From NCBI RefSeq assembly GCF_001941425.1, contig NZ_CP009244.1, positions 2,108,001 to 2,172,000 on the forward strand: a DNA stretch of 64,000 bases, written 5' to 3'. Under the pieces are notes generated by a model, which had not been told where the DNA came from, did not search any database, and worked only from the letters and a program-made list of their open reading frames with translations. Of this stretch, positions 53,708-62,792 are shown piece by piece. The translations under genes and the position numbers were made by a program. This DNA is from Corynebacterium ammoniagenes DSM 20306 (GTDB taxonomy: Bacteria; Actinomycetota; Actinomycetes; Mycobacteriales; Mycobacteriaceae). Every line of letters starts with the position of its first letter. Position 1 is the stretch's first letter.

Positions 53708-55399
53708 TTAATTGGCCACGATCGGCGCAGAGCGCATCCCCTGCATGCCAGGTACTTCGCGCCAATACGTAGATTCCGTTTCTACGGGAAGCTGCAACAT
53801 GGCGTGGTAATCGGTGATGTACAGCGTGGATGGCGACGCGGCGATGGATACCACCGGAATGGTGATATTGCCCGAAGGCAAGGTAGATACTGACGAGCCG
53901 TCTTGCTCCACGCGCCAGACAGGGGTTTCTTGCGTGGAAGTGCCAACCACCAAGGAGCCATCGGCCTGCCAATCCAAGCTCAACGCTGTGCCACCGAGCT
54001 CATTCGCGGGGTTATAGATATTGGTCAGGCGGAAGTCCCCCGAGCGCTCTCGCTCGACGACGCCGATGTAGACCTCGCCGCCGATAATCATCGCGGCTTG
54101 GGCGCCGGAATTAGACAAGCGAATGACAGAGATTTCGCCGCTGATGGAATCTAATTCTGAGGTGTCCACGCGGGTGGTGGTCACTTCCCCGGTTTGAGGT
54201 GAACGCACAATGCGCAGGACTTCGTCACCGTTGACGACCGACCAAGCTGCTTGGCCGGCGTTTTCGAAGGTGGGACGCGAGATGGTCTCCGCACTTAAGC
54301 CTTCTTCGAGCTCGCCATCGATATCGCCGAAAATAAACTGGGATTCTTCGTTGTCGCGGCGCACGGCGGCGATGACCCCGTTGGCTGTGATATCGGCGGA
54401 TTCAATATTGCCGGCTTCGCCCAATGGCCCAGAGACCGGCTCGGCGGCGTTGCCGGAGACCTGCATGATATTGCCCTCGTGGAGCGCATACAGCGGTGCG
54501 ACTGAATTCGAGGCCACGCGGGGGTTGTATTCGGCGAAGTCATCGGTGGTCATGGTTTCAAGGTTTTCCACCAAGGGTGCCCCGTCGGCGGTTACTGTGT
54601 ACGGCTCTTGGATTCCTGCGTGCGAGAGTGTCCAGACCAACTCGGCAGCAAAGCGCAGGCGGTCATCGGGGGACATATTTTGCATGCCGGCGAAGGTATA
54701 TTCGCCATCCTCGATGCCGAGGAAAGCAGCATCATCGGGCACCACGGAAGTCGTGGCTGGGGCAAGGCGTGACGATGGTCCCTCGAGCAGCAAGGTAATC
54801 AGCTGCGCGTCGAGGGAGTTTTGGCTGCCGAAGAGCCAGCGCCGGTCGGTGACCAACACGCTTCCGGTTTGGCGGTAGAAGTAGACAGGCAAGGGCTGGA
54901 AATGATTACGCAGTTCAGTGCGTTCAAAGACCACACCATCGGGCAGGTCTGTAATGCGCCATTCGCCGTCGACTTGTTCCATGCGGATGGTGGTTTCATA
55001 GCCGGAGTTTTCGGGTACATAACTGCCTCCGGAGGCCAGAGAGCCAATGACGCTACCGCGAACGGTAAATGCACGCTGGTCACCCGAGGAGGTGTTTTGC
55101 GAGGTGAGCTCAATGACATCTACAATGCGCCGGGATTCTTCTGGGTTCCAGCTCTCCGCAGCTTCCGGCGTTAGAAAGGAACGAGCTGCTCGGTAGTCCG
55201 AGGATGGGATGGCCGCGGCCGCGTAGAATTCGCGAATCAACAAGTCAGCTTCTTGCCCCGGGGTGGGCCCGACTGCGGGGTCGACTTCCGGCTGCGGAGA
55301 AAAAGAGCGCAGCACTTGCGGGTCGGAGGCGCTCGGCAAGGTCGAGCATCCGGAGAGCACTAGCGCGGAAACGGATAAGGCAGCGATGAGCTTTTTCAT
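53708..55399 (-). CDS. lpqB: lipoprotein LpqB
   Basis: This 563-aa lipoprotein has lipobox LVLSGC (Cys18) followed by a GerMN-like domain (about residues 45-290) and a beta-propeller (about 300-560). It binds the sensor domain of MtrB and modulates MtrAB signalling. It overlaps mtrB by 4 bp (ATGA) and abuts the ComF gene. Confidence 0.93.
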   Translation of the reverse strand: MKKLIAALSVSALVLSGCSTLPSASDPQVLRSFSPQPEVDPAVGPTPGQEADLLIREFYAAAAIPSSDYRAARSFLTPEAAESWNPEESRRIVDVIELTSQNTSSGDQRAFTVRGSVIGSLASGGSYVPENSGYETTIRMEQVDGEWRITDLPDGVVFERTELRNHFQPLPVYFYRQTGSVLVTDRRWLFGSQNSLDAQLITLLLEGPSSRLAPATTSVVPDDAAFLGIEDGEYTFAGMQNMSPDDRLRFAAELVWTLSHAGIQEPYTVTADGAPLVENLETMTTDDFAEYNPRVASNSVAPLYALHEGNIMQVSGNAAEPVSGPLGEAGNIESADITANGVIAAVRRDNEESQFIFGDIDGELEEGLSAETISRPTFENAGQAAWSVVNGDEVLRIVRSPQTGEVTTTRVDTSELDSISGEISVIRLSNSGAQAAMIIGGEVYIGVVERERSGDFRLTNIYNPANELGGTALSLDWQADGSLVVGTSTQETPVWRVEQDGSSVSTLPSGNITIPVVSIAASPSTLYITDYHAMLQLPVETESTYWREVPGMQGMRSAPIVAN

Positions 55400-56973
55400 G
55401 ACTGGGGCTCCTCGCTTTCTTCGTCAATGACCTCGGGCGCGTGCGGAACCACCAAGGGCAGGGGTTCATCACCAAAGGGTGCTCCGGGCTCGCGCGGGAT
55501 AATCAACCGGAAGCGCGAACCGACGCCAGGGATGCCGGTGGCGTCGAGGGTGCCGCCGTGCAACACCGCGTCCTCGCGCGCGATGGCAAGGCCCAAACCG
55601 GTACCGCCGGAATGGCGCTTACGGGAGGCATCGGCACGCCAGAAGCGGTTGAAAACCAGTTCCTCTTGGCCTTCTTTCAGCCCCACACCAGAGTCCGTGA
55701 CGGCCACGGCAATAGCGGTTTCGGTATGCCCGATATCGATGGTGACAGGGTTGCCTTCTGAGTGGTCGATGGCATTAGCCAGCAGGTTGCGCAGGACGCG
55801 TTCGATCCGGCGTGAGTCCGCCTGCACGTTGACTGGGGTATCAGGCACGTTGGCGATGATCTCCACGTCGAGTTCTTTGGCCAAGTGCTCAGTTTGTTGC
55901 ATGGCCGATTCAATGCAGGAGCGAATATCCATGTTGGATGATTGCAGGTCCGCAACACCGGCGTCGTGGCGGGAGATCTCCAATAGATCGGCGAGCAACT
56001 CTTCAAATCGGTCGAGTTCGCGAATCATCAATTGGCTGGCGCGGCGAGTGTGCGGTTCCAAATTATCGGCATCATCGGCGATAAGGTCAGCGGCCATGCG
56101 CACCGTCGTCAGCGGTGTACGCAGCTCGTGCGAGACATCGGAGGTAAATTGTCGCTGTAGATCACCGTATTCTTCCAGCTGCGTAATCTGCTTGGACAAT
56201 TTATCGGCCATGTCATTGAACGAGGCCGCCAGGCGTCCCATTTCATCTTCCCCGTCAACTACCATGCGCTCGCGCAAATGCCCGGCAGCAAGGCGTTGGG
56301 CAATGCGCGAGGCAGAGCGGATGGGTGTGATGACCTGCTGAATAGCCAGCCACGCGATGCCCACGAGCAAGACAACGACCACCACGCCCGCAGCAGAGAG
56401 CAAACCGCGCATCAATGCCATGGTGGATTCTTCATTTTCCATGGACATCACCAGATATAGCTGCAGGTCTGGGATATCTGCCATGGTGGGGGTTCCCACG
56501 ACCAAGGCGCGGTAGTTAGAGCCGCCGGGCTGGTCGATGGTCGTAAACTGGTAGACCACCTGGTCATTGGCCACCGATGCACGCAAGGAGTCGGGAATGC
56601 GGTATCCCTCCGGCGACGTGGTGATTTCGCCGCTGGAGTTTTCCACCACGATGACAGGTTCATACGTCGCGTGCGACTCCCCGCCCTCCGCGGTCAGTTG
56701 CGTTAAGGACGCCCGGGCGGAGTTAATGCGCACTTGGACGGAGTTCGCCGAACCAGTGGCATTAATTTGCTGCTCGACGGCAATACGCGCGCGTTCAATT
56801 TCTTGATCACCAATGCTGATCTTCTGATCCACCAGCCGCTGAGTCAGCACGGAGACAAGCGCATACGCCAAGATGATCATGACCACGGCGGAAGCGACCA
56901 AGATCATGCCAATGACGCGTACCTGCAACGAGGTACGCCACATCTCACTTATGACGTCGCGTAAATGGCGCAA
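55396..56973 (-). CDS. mtrB: two-component sensor histidine kinase MtrB
   Basis: This 525-aa kinase has two membrane helices (about residues 17-40 and 190-212) flanking an extracytoplasmic sensor, then a HAMP domain, the H-box FTSDVSHELRTPLTTVRMA, N-box VLRNLLANAIDHSEG and G-boxes (DSGVGLKEG, GGTGLGLAI). It phosphorylates MtrA to control division, peptidoglycan and osmotic-response genes. A Glu/Pro-rich tail ends it. Confidence 0.95.
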   Translation of the reverse strand: MRHLRDVISEMWRTSLQVRVIGMILVASAVVMIILAYALVSVLTQRLVDQKISIGDQEIERARIAVEQQINATGSANSVQVRINSARASLTQLTAEGGESHATYEPVIVVENSSGEITTSPEGYRIPDSLRASVANDQVVYQFTTIDQPGGSNYRALVVGTPTMADIPDLQLYLVMSMENEESTMALMRGLLSAAGVVVVVLLVGIAWLAIQQVITPIRSASRIAQRLAAGHLRERMVVDGEDEMGRLAASFNDMADKLSKQITQLEEYGDLQRQFTSDVSHELRTPLTTVRMAADLIADDADNLEPHTRRASQLMIRELDRFEELLADLLEISRHDAGVADLQSSNMDIRSCIESAMQQTEHLAKELDVEIIANVPDTPVNVQADSRRIERVLRNLLANAIDHSEGNPVTIDIGHTETAIAVAVTDSGVGLKEGQEELVFNRFWRADASRKRHSGGTGLGLAIAREDAVLHGGTLDATGIPGVGSRFRLIIPREPGAPFGDEPLPLVVPHAPEVIDEESEEPQS

Positions 56974-57024
56974 CCGGGACTTAATAACTCACTGCCTCCA
57001 TCAAGAAAGTAAACAACTGTGAAG

Positions 57025-57723
57025 CTAGTCGTTTTTGCCAGTCTTGTAGCCAACACCGCGCACCGTTAATACAATCTGCGGGTCTTCCGGGTCGTGTTCA
57101 ATCTTGGCGCGCAAACGCTGCACGTGGACATTGACCAAACGAGTATCGGAAGCGTGGCGGTATCCCCACACTTTTTCCAACAACTCCTCGCGGGTATGGA
57201 CCTGCCCAGGCTTGCGCGCCATTTCCACTAAGAGATCAAACTCCAAAGGAGTCAACGACAACTCTTCGTCTTCCCCGCCATCGGCTGGGCGGCGAATAAC
57301 GGTGTGCTCGGAAACATCGACAAGCAAATCGCCCACTTCGATGATCTCCGACGACGTCGTCTCCGTCCGGCGCAACCGCGCGCGCACGCGAGCGACCAGC
57401 TCCTTGGGTTTAAAAGGCTTAGTGACGTAGTCATCTGCACCAGATTCCAACCCCAACACCACATCAACGGTGTCAGTCTTGGCGGTGAGCATGACAATCG
57501 GCACATTGGAATCGCGGCGAATGGCACGGCAAATATCCACGCCGTTCATTCCCGGCAGCATCAAGTCCAGCAAAATAAGATCCGGATTGTGCTGTTCAAA
57601 GGCCGGCACAGCATCATTGCCGTCGGTGATGGGGATTGGCTGTAATCCTTCGGATTCCAGGACAATTGTCAACATCTCCGAAATGGCAGGATCGTCATCT
57701 ACCACCAGGATTTTTGGCGCCAC
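57025..57723 (-). CDS. mtrA: two-component response regulator MtrA
   Basis: This 232-aa OmpR-family regulator has a receiver domain (VVDDDPAISEML, phospho-acceptor Asp in LILLDLMLPG, conserved Lys in VTKPFKPKEL) and a winged-helix DNA-binding domain (TPLEFDLLVEMARKPGQVHTREELLEKVWGY). In actinobacteria MtrA is usually essential. GTG is the start, about 3 bp after tmk. Confidence 0.96.
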   Translation of the reverse strand: MAPKILVVDDDPAISEMLTIVLESEGLQPIPITDGNDAVPAFEQHNPDLILLDLMLPGMNGVDICRAIRRDSNVPIVMLTAKTDTVDVVLGLESGADDYVTKPFKPKELVARVRARLRRTETTSSEIIEVGDLLVDVSEHTVIRRPADGGEDEELSLTPLEFDLLVEMARKPGQVHTREELLEKVWGYRHASDTRLVNVHVQRLRAKIEHDPEDPQIVLTVRGVGYKTGKND

Positions 57724-57725
57724 GT

Positions 57726-58340
57726 TTACTCCCCTACAAGGTCTAGAACTTTGTCGATGATAATACCCTTATCAACAGCGGCAATCCACTGGCCTGCCCA
57801 ATTGGCCTCGGCGAGTCGCGCATAAGCGGCAGCAGTTGCCGCCTGAAGACCACCATCTTTTTCATACTGATCTTTCTCGCGGCTTGCATCCTGTGCCTCC
57901 CGCGACGATGCGCGCTGTGCGGCTATCCCGACCTCGGTGGCGAGATAGATCTGCAAGTCCGGCTTCGGCAAGCCCAGCCGCCCGAACTCGAGGTCAAAAA
58001 CCCAGTCCATTACGGCATCATCGCCCAACCGCGCGGCAGAATAAGCGGCGTTGGAAGCTACGTAGCGGTCCAAAATGAGCAGATTAGAGCTTGTCGATGC
58101 TTCCTCTAACTGCTGCTTGGCACCATGGCGGTCGAGGGCGAATAACGTCGCCATGGCGTAGGCCGACGAGGTTAAATCTCCCATTCGCCCGTAGAGCGCT
58201 TCTTGGGCGAGCTGCGCGTGAATAGAATCCTCGTACCGGGGAAAGGCTAAGACCTCGACGGGAATATTCAATTCCTTCCGCAACTGCGATACGAGTGTGT
58301 TTTTCCCGGCGCCGTCGATGCCTTCAATCGCTATAATCAT
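57726..58340 (-). CDS. tmk: thymidylate kinase
   Basis: This 204-aa enzyme phosphorylates dTMP. It has P-loop EGIDGAGKNT, DRYVASNAAYSAARLGDDAVMDW and the LID-region RASSREAQDASREKDQYE. The usual GKST reads GKNT, a variation common in this group. It begins the tmk-mtrA-mtrB-lpqB run and overlaps the DUF4259 stop as TAATG. Confidence 0.92.
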   Translation of the reverse strand: MIIAIEGIDGAGKNTLVSQLRKELNIPVEVLAFPRYEDSIHAQLAQEALYGRMGDLTSSAYAMATLFALDRHGAKQQLEEASTSSNLLILDRYVASNAAYSAARLGDDAVMDWVFDLEFGRLGLPKPDLQIYLATEVGIAAQRASSREAQDASREKDQYEKDGGLQAATAAAYARLAEANWAGQWIAAVDKGIIIDKVLDLVGE

Positions 58341-58693
58341 TAAGCGAGCGCTTCGAGGAAAGGCTCGAGGTCATAGTCTTCTTCGACGTCTTCGAGAAGC
58401 TCCGTTGCCTTTTCATTAAGCGCTTCCGAAGAGTACCCGACCAGATCACGGATATAGGGGTAGTTGGACACTACATCGCCGGCAGTAAACGGAGCTCCCG
58501 CCCAAATTGCGGCGATGGTGGCTGCTGCCAGAGCATTTTGCTCTTCTTCTTCGGTGGCCTGATTGTCCCCAGTGGCCAGCATGATCGCGTCGTGAATTGC
58601 TTCAATGATGTCGTCTTCGTCCAAGGCGATCAGATCATCGAGAAACTCAACATTGTCATCACTGGTGAAAATATGCTCATCCCAGGTGCTCAT
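58340..58693 (-). CDS. DUF4259 domain-containing protein
   Basis: This 117-aa, very acidic, helical protein begins MSTWDEHIFTSDDNVEFLDDL, matching DUF4259. ATG 58693 has AAAGGAG 8 bases upstream; longer frames read through that site. It takes the position where related genomes carry sahH upstream of tmk. The role is unknown, and the TAATG overlap implies co-expression with tmk. Confidence 0.72.
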   Translation of the reverse strand: MSTWDEHIFTSDDNVEFLDDLIALDEDDIIEAIHDAIMLATGDNQATEEEEQNALAAATIAAIWAGAPFTAGDVVSNYPYIRDLVGYSSEALNEKATELLEDVEEDYDLEPFLEALA

Positions 58694-59021
58694 GGGCTTT
58701 GCTCCTTTTAATTTTCCTATTGCTTCACTACGCTTTACTTGCCGTGACAGTTTTGCACAATCGACACTAGCCAACTTGGTAGCTGAAGCCTAGTAGAACC
58801 TGCCGGACAACTGCCTAGTTAATAACAACCATGCATCAAGCCCCACATGTTCCCGCGCGTGAGGTTGAACACAACGGGCGAATATTTTCGTAAAGAAATT
58901 ACATAACCGCAGATTAAACAATATTTTTCCAGGCGGGAAAAAGATTGTCGGAAAGTATTCCCCTCACTGGACTCGCGTGGTAGTGTCGTTACTAATTTGT
59001 TACCAACCAGAAAGGGCGCCT
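58694..59021. other. intergenic region between divergent genes
   Basis: These 328 bases contain no recognisable gene. They must hold the tmk-mtrAB promoter on one strand and the promoter of the Pro-rich protein on the other. The section 58880-58950 is AT-rich (AATATTTTCG, AATATTTTTCC) as expected of a promoter. I found no convincing operator. Confidence 0.55.
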
Positions 59022-59756
59022 GTGAATTCGGATGTTCGGCGCGTCACCATATTTTTCACGGTAGGACTGTTAGTAGCGGCCGCCGTGGGATTTGGCGTGT
59101 GGCGAATGAGCACCCCGGTTTCGGTCAACGCCGATCCGACGAAGACGACGCAGTCTAGTTCGACCACCACTTCGCCGACATCTCGAGAGAACACGGAAAC
59201 CGAAGAACCGGACTCGAATGAGAATGAGCGCCCGCAGCAGGAGTCTGCTCCTGCGCAGGCTGCTGCCCCGAACTACGCCAATGACCCGTTCTTGGCGCCG
59301 AATTCTGTGGTTAACCCCGAACGTGAGACTCCGGATCCGACAAATGTGTACCGTCCGGAGCCGATCTTTGGGGATGAGTATGGCAATTACGCGCAAAGCC
59401 CCGCGTCAGAATATAACCAGCCTTCGCCTGAGTACGAAGCTGAGCCCGCGCCGACGGAAGACGAAAACACTCAGCCTGTCGAGCCCGCGCCGACGTCACA
59501 GACACCAGAAGACTCAGCGGAGAGCTCGCCACAGCCCACCAGTCCTGAAGAAGACGGTGAAGAGACCGTGACCACGCGCCCCTCGGATCCTAACGTCGAG
59601 CCTTCTGAGCCAAACGAGCCGAATGAGTCCGCGCAGCCGGTAGAGCCAACTGAACCATCTGAGTCAGAAGCTTCAGGTGAGCCAGTTCCGAGCCAGTCGC
59701 CGATGCCTACGCAGAATGCGCAAACACCGGGAAGCTCTGCTACACCCTGGCGATAA
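59022..59756 (+). CDS. membrane-anchored proline/glutamate-rich protein
   Basis: This 244-aa protein has one membrane segment near the N-terminus (about residues 9-27) followed by a long low-complexity extracytoplasmic region rich in Pro, Ser, Thr and Glu, with repeating EP(S/N/T)EP units (about 150-225). It resembles wall-spanning spacers. GTG at 59022 has AAAGGG 5 bases upstream. Its 3' end overlaps manA by 17 bp. There is no enzymatic domain. Confidence 0.6.
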   Translation: MNSDVRRVTIFFTVGLLVAAAVGFGVWRMSTPVSVNADPTKTTQSSSTTTSPTSRENTETEEPDSNENERPQQESAPAQAAAPNYANDPFLAPNSVVNPERETPDPTNVYRPEPIFGDEYGNYAQSPASEYNQPSPEYEAEPAPTEDENTQPVEPAPTSQTPEDSAESSPQPTSPEEDGEETVTTRPSDPNVEPSEPNEPNESAQPVEPTEPSESEASGEPVPSQSPMPTQNAQTPGSSATPWR

Positions 59757-60960
59757 AGGCTTGAGCTTTATCCTTCGTGCTCAAGGTGATGTCGCCGTCA
59801 TCGGCGGGGACCCAGGCGGCATCGGAAGGCGAAAGCTCTAAGCACGTGCCATCTTGAGCGGTCAGCTGCAAGCTACCCTCGGTACACAAAATGATGGCTG
59901 GCCCATCACTTTCGGTAGTTACTTCTTGTCCCGCCTTCAAATCGCAGCGGGTCAGCGCATATTCATTGACCGGCACCGGATAGTTCATTACCTGCGCGGA
60001 ATCCGACAGGCTGATTTGTTCTACGCGTGGGTCTGCGATGGTATTAAACGATAAAACCTTGACCAATTCCGGCACGTCGACGTGCTTCGGAGTCAAACCA
60101 CCGCGCAAGACATTGTCGGAGTTGGCCATGATCTCAACGCCCAGGCCGCGCACATAGGCATGCAGCTGGCCCGCGTCGAGGTAAATGGCCTCCCCTGGGC
60201 TTAATTGCACGTGGTTGAGCAACAGCGCGCCAAGCACGCCAACATCACCGGGATAAAGCTCATCGAGATCGATGAGGGTCTCCAACACTGGGCGCATCCA
60301 CGAGTCTGAGTGCAAAGTTTCTAACAGCTGCTTGGAGCACTCCATCAGCGCGGCGATGAGCTCACGACGGGTGGTCGCCGGGATGGTAATCCAAGTCGTA
60401 AACAGCGCGCGCAAGCTATCAGATTCTTCGTCTTGCGTCAGCCGGCCATCGGCAATATGCATGTGCGCGTAGCGGTTGAGCTCTTCGCAGTCCAAGGCAT
60501 CAAAAAGCTCGCGGGTATGAACGAGCGGGCGAAATCCTGCCATGGCATAAAAGTCTGTCAGCGCCACGATAAGTTCCGGTTTGTGGTTATCGTCTTTATA
60601 GCTGCGCTGCGGCGCATCCATCGCGACGCCCTGAGAGTTTTCCCGCGCAAACCCTTGCAGCGCCTGCTCCTTGGAAGGGTGCGCCTGCAAGGACAACGGC
60701 TCATCGGCCGAGAGGATCTTCAGCAAAAAGGGCAGCTTATTATCAAATTCCGCTGCCACGTTCTCCCCCAGTGCCGCTTGCGGGTCGGCGGCGATGATCG
60801 CATTGAGCGGTTCATCTTCTACCGTTGCGGGCCCACCAGGGTGCGCGCCGTACCACAATTCCGCGATGGGATAGTTGGAGGCGGCTTTGCCCTGCAAGTG
60901 CGGAATGAGTGTCTTAGAACCCCACGAATAGGTTCGGGTGGCACTGTTGAGCAGCTGCAT
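59740..60960 (-). CDS. manA: mannose-6-phosphate isomerase, class I
   Basis: This 406-aa zinc enzyme interconverts fructose-6-P and mannose-6-P, supplying mannose for lipoglycans. It has YSWGS, AELWYGAHPGGPA, the zinc-binding SLQAHPSKEQA and DDNHKPELIVAL, and YLDAGQLHAYVRGLGVEIMANSDNVLRGGLTPKHVDVPELV. ATG 60960 overlaps the upstream stop as TAATG; a longer upstream frame is ignored. Confidence 0.93.
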   Translation of the reverse strand: MQLLNSATRTYSWGSKTLIPHLQGKAASNYPIAELWYGAHPGGPATVEDEPLNAIIAADPQAALGENVAAEFDNKLPFLLKILSADEPLSLQAHPSKEQALQGFARENSQGVAMDAPQRSYKDDNHKPELIVALTDFYAMAGFRPLVHTRELFDALDCEELNRYAHMHIADGRLTQDEESDSLRALFTTWITIPATTRRELIAALMECSKQLLETLHSDSWMRPVLETLIDLDELYPGDVGVLGALLLNHVQLSPGEAIYLDAGQLHAYVRGLGVEIMANSDNVLRGGLTPKHVDVPELVKVLSFNTIADPRVEQISLSDSAQVMNYPVPVNEYALTRCDLKAGQEVTTESDGPAIILCTEGSLQLTAQDGTCLELSPSDAAWVPADDGDITLSTKDKAQAFIARV

Positions 60961-61982
60961 TAATCTTCCTTCGAAACATCGTAAGCGGTCGCGGCAAATG
61001 CGCGGACGAGCAATCGGACGGCGCAAACCAAATCACTGGTATCAGCATCGGTGCATGCCATGGCGAGCGAGTGGGGTAAGGCTGAATCTGCTTGCCCCCA
61101 CACAATTATTTTTAAGGGTACTAGATTCTTTTCCCCATCCAGGAACGGGTCGTAAAAAATGTCATCTTTTGGTGCGGATTCTTGGTTGCGTTCCAGCACC
61201 ATGGGAACAAGTTCCGGTTCAAGAAATTCCCCGGATAGCCCGCGGGTGCTCCAGATGGTGGCCGCACAGCGTGCTACCGCCAGCCCGACGTTAACGCCGG
61301 CGGGGAGATCCGCGGGCTGCTCCAGGCGGGAACCGGTGTGTACGACTCGGGCGTCGGCGGTGAAATCTCGCAAGGCTCGCCCCGGGTTTACCGTGGCATC
61401 GCGTTCCGGGGACAGTTGTTGTAGTTCCTCATCGGCGGCATCGGCAAGCTCATGCAAGCGCTCGGCGACGATGACCTCAGCATCAGTAATCGACCACAAA
61501 ATGGCTAAAAGCCCGGTGATATACCGACTCGGCGAAGCGCCATCGGCAGTCGGTGGGATTGGAAAAGACAATGTCTCTTCCGGCGCATCCTCATCCAATG
61601 GGCCGCGCCCAGGCCCAATCAGCGCGGTGGTAGCACCCCGGCGCGCGGCAGTAATCAACGCCAACGACGCCCAATCTGCATCACTGCGTTCACCGACAAC
61701 AACGACAGCATCCAAAGGGCCCACATAGTGCGGAAGTTTGTCCGTTATGAATATGGGCCATGGCAGCGGCGATATTAATTCAACAACCATCTCGGCGCTT
61801 GCGCGCGCGACTTGGTCGGTGGGCAAGATAACGATGGAGCGAAACTCCGCCCCGCGTAAATCGCTAAGGTGCTGGATATGCGCGGCAATGGCGCGTATCT
61901 GTGCGCCCTCATGGGCAACATCGAAAAAGCGCACGGTTTCTGGGTCATATTGTGAGCCAGAAAAATAGCCTTCATCACTCAT
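60960..61982 (-). CDS. TobH-like protein with SIS-type fold (Rv3256c-like)
   Basis: This 340-aa soluble protein, often named TobH, resembles the bifunctional phosphoglucose/phosphomannose isomerase fold (VVVVGERSDADWASLALITAARRGATTALIGPGRGPLDE). Its place directly before manA supports a sugar-phosphate role, but the activity is unproven. The start is ATG 61982; it is divergent from cobA across about 54 bp. Confidence 0.7.
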   Translation of the reverse strand: MSDEGYFSGSQYDPETVRFFDVAHEGAQIRAIAAHIQHLSDLRGAEFRSIVILPTDQVARASAEMVVELISPLPWPIFITDKLPHYVGPLDAVVVVGERSDADWASLALITAARRGATTALIGPGRGPLDEDAPEETLSFPIPPTADGASPSRYITGLLAILWSITDAEVIVAERLHELADAADEELQQLSPERDATVNPGRALRDFTADARVVHTGSRLEQPADLPAGVNVGLAVARCAATIWSTRGLSGEFLEPELVPMVLERNQESAPKDDIFYDPFLDGEKNLVPLKIIVWGQADSALPHSLAMACTDADTSDLVCAVRLLVRAFAATAYDVSKED

Positions 61983-62036
61983 GCGCTCAAGCCTAGTAAA
62001 TGCGGAACCGTCGTGGTGGCGCGGTAATCTATCCAC

Positions 62037-62792
62037 ATGAGTCTTTCAGCAAATTCTTCGCATTTACCCCGCCCAGTGACCTTGATTGGCGGCGGCCCAG
62101 GCGCCTGGGATTTAATCACTGTGCGCGGCATGCATGCCTTGCAGGACGCTGATGTGATTCTCACGGATCATCTGGGTCCGGCGCCAGAATTGGACAAGCT
62201 CTGCGATGTGGACAATAAAGAAATTATTGACGTGTCCAAGCTGCCTTATAAAAAATCGGTGTCGCAAGAACGCATTAATGAGTTGCTGATTTCCCACGCG
62301 CGCGCGGGAAAGACTGTTGCGCGCCTCAAGGGTGGAGATCCTTTTGTTTTCGGCCGCGGTTTTGAAGAAGTTCAAGCTTTGGCCGAAGCAGGCATTGCCA
62401 CGGAAATCATCCCAGGCGTGACCTCCGCAGTGTCCGTGCCAGCTAGCGCTGGTATCCCCGTTACCCAGCGCGGAATCGTGCACGCCTTTACGGTGGTCTC
62501 CGGGCACTTGCCACCCGGCCATGAAAAAAGCTTGGTTGATTGGACAGCCCTAGCGCAGTCGGGCGCGACCTTGAGCATCATTATGGGCGTGCGCAATGCC
62601 GGCGCTATCGCCGATGCCCTTCTCGCAGGAGGCCTGGCCGGCACCACCCCGGCGGCAATTATTGAAAACGGCACCTTAGAAGAAGAGCGCGTTATCAACA
62701 CCACGCTGGCCCAGCTAGGGCAAAAGACTGCCGAGGCCAATATTGTGCCTCCAGCAGTCTTCGTAATTGGTGATGTCGCGGGCTTGAGCTAG
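62037..62792 (+). CDS. cobA: uroporphyrinogen-III C-methyltransferase
   Basis: This 251-aa SAM-dependent enzyme makes precorrin-2 for siroheme or cobalamin. It has GGGPGAWDLITVRG (SAM site), DADVILTDHL, RLKGGDPFVFGRGFEE, PGVTSAVSVPASAGIPVTQRG and the late PPAVFVIGDV. TAATCT (62025-62030) lies 6 bases before ATG 62037 without a Shine-Dalgarno, again suggesting a leaderless mRNA. Together with the chelatase downstream it provides siroheme for sulfite or nitrite reductase. Confidence 0.92.
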   Translation: MSLSANSSHLPRPVTLIGGGPGAWDLITVRGMHALQDADVILTDHLGPAPELDKLCDVDNKEIIDVSKLPYKKSVSQERINELLISHARAGKTVARLKGGDPFVFGRGFEEVQALAEAGIATEIIPGVTSAVSVPASAGIPVTQRGIVHAFTVVSGHLPPGHEKSLVDWTALAQSGATLSIIMGVRNAGAIADALLAGGLAGTTPAAIIENGTLEEERVINTTLAQLGQKTAEANIVPPAVFVIGDVAGLS

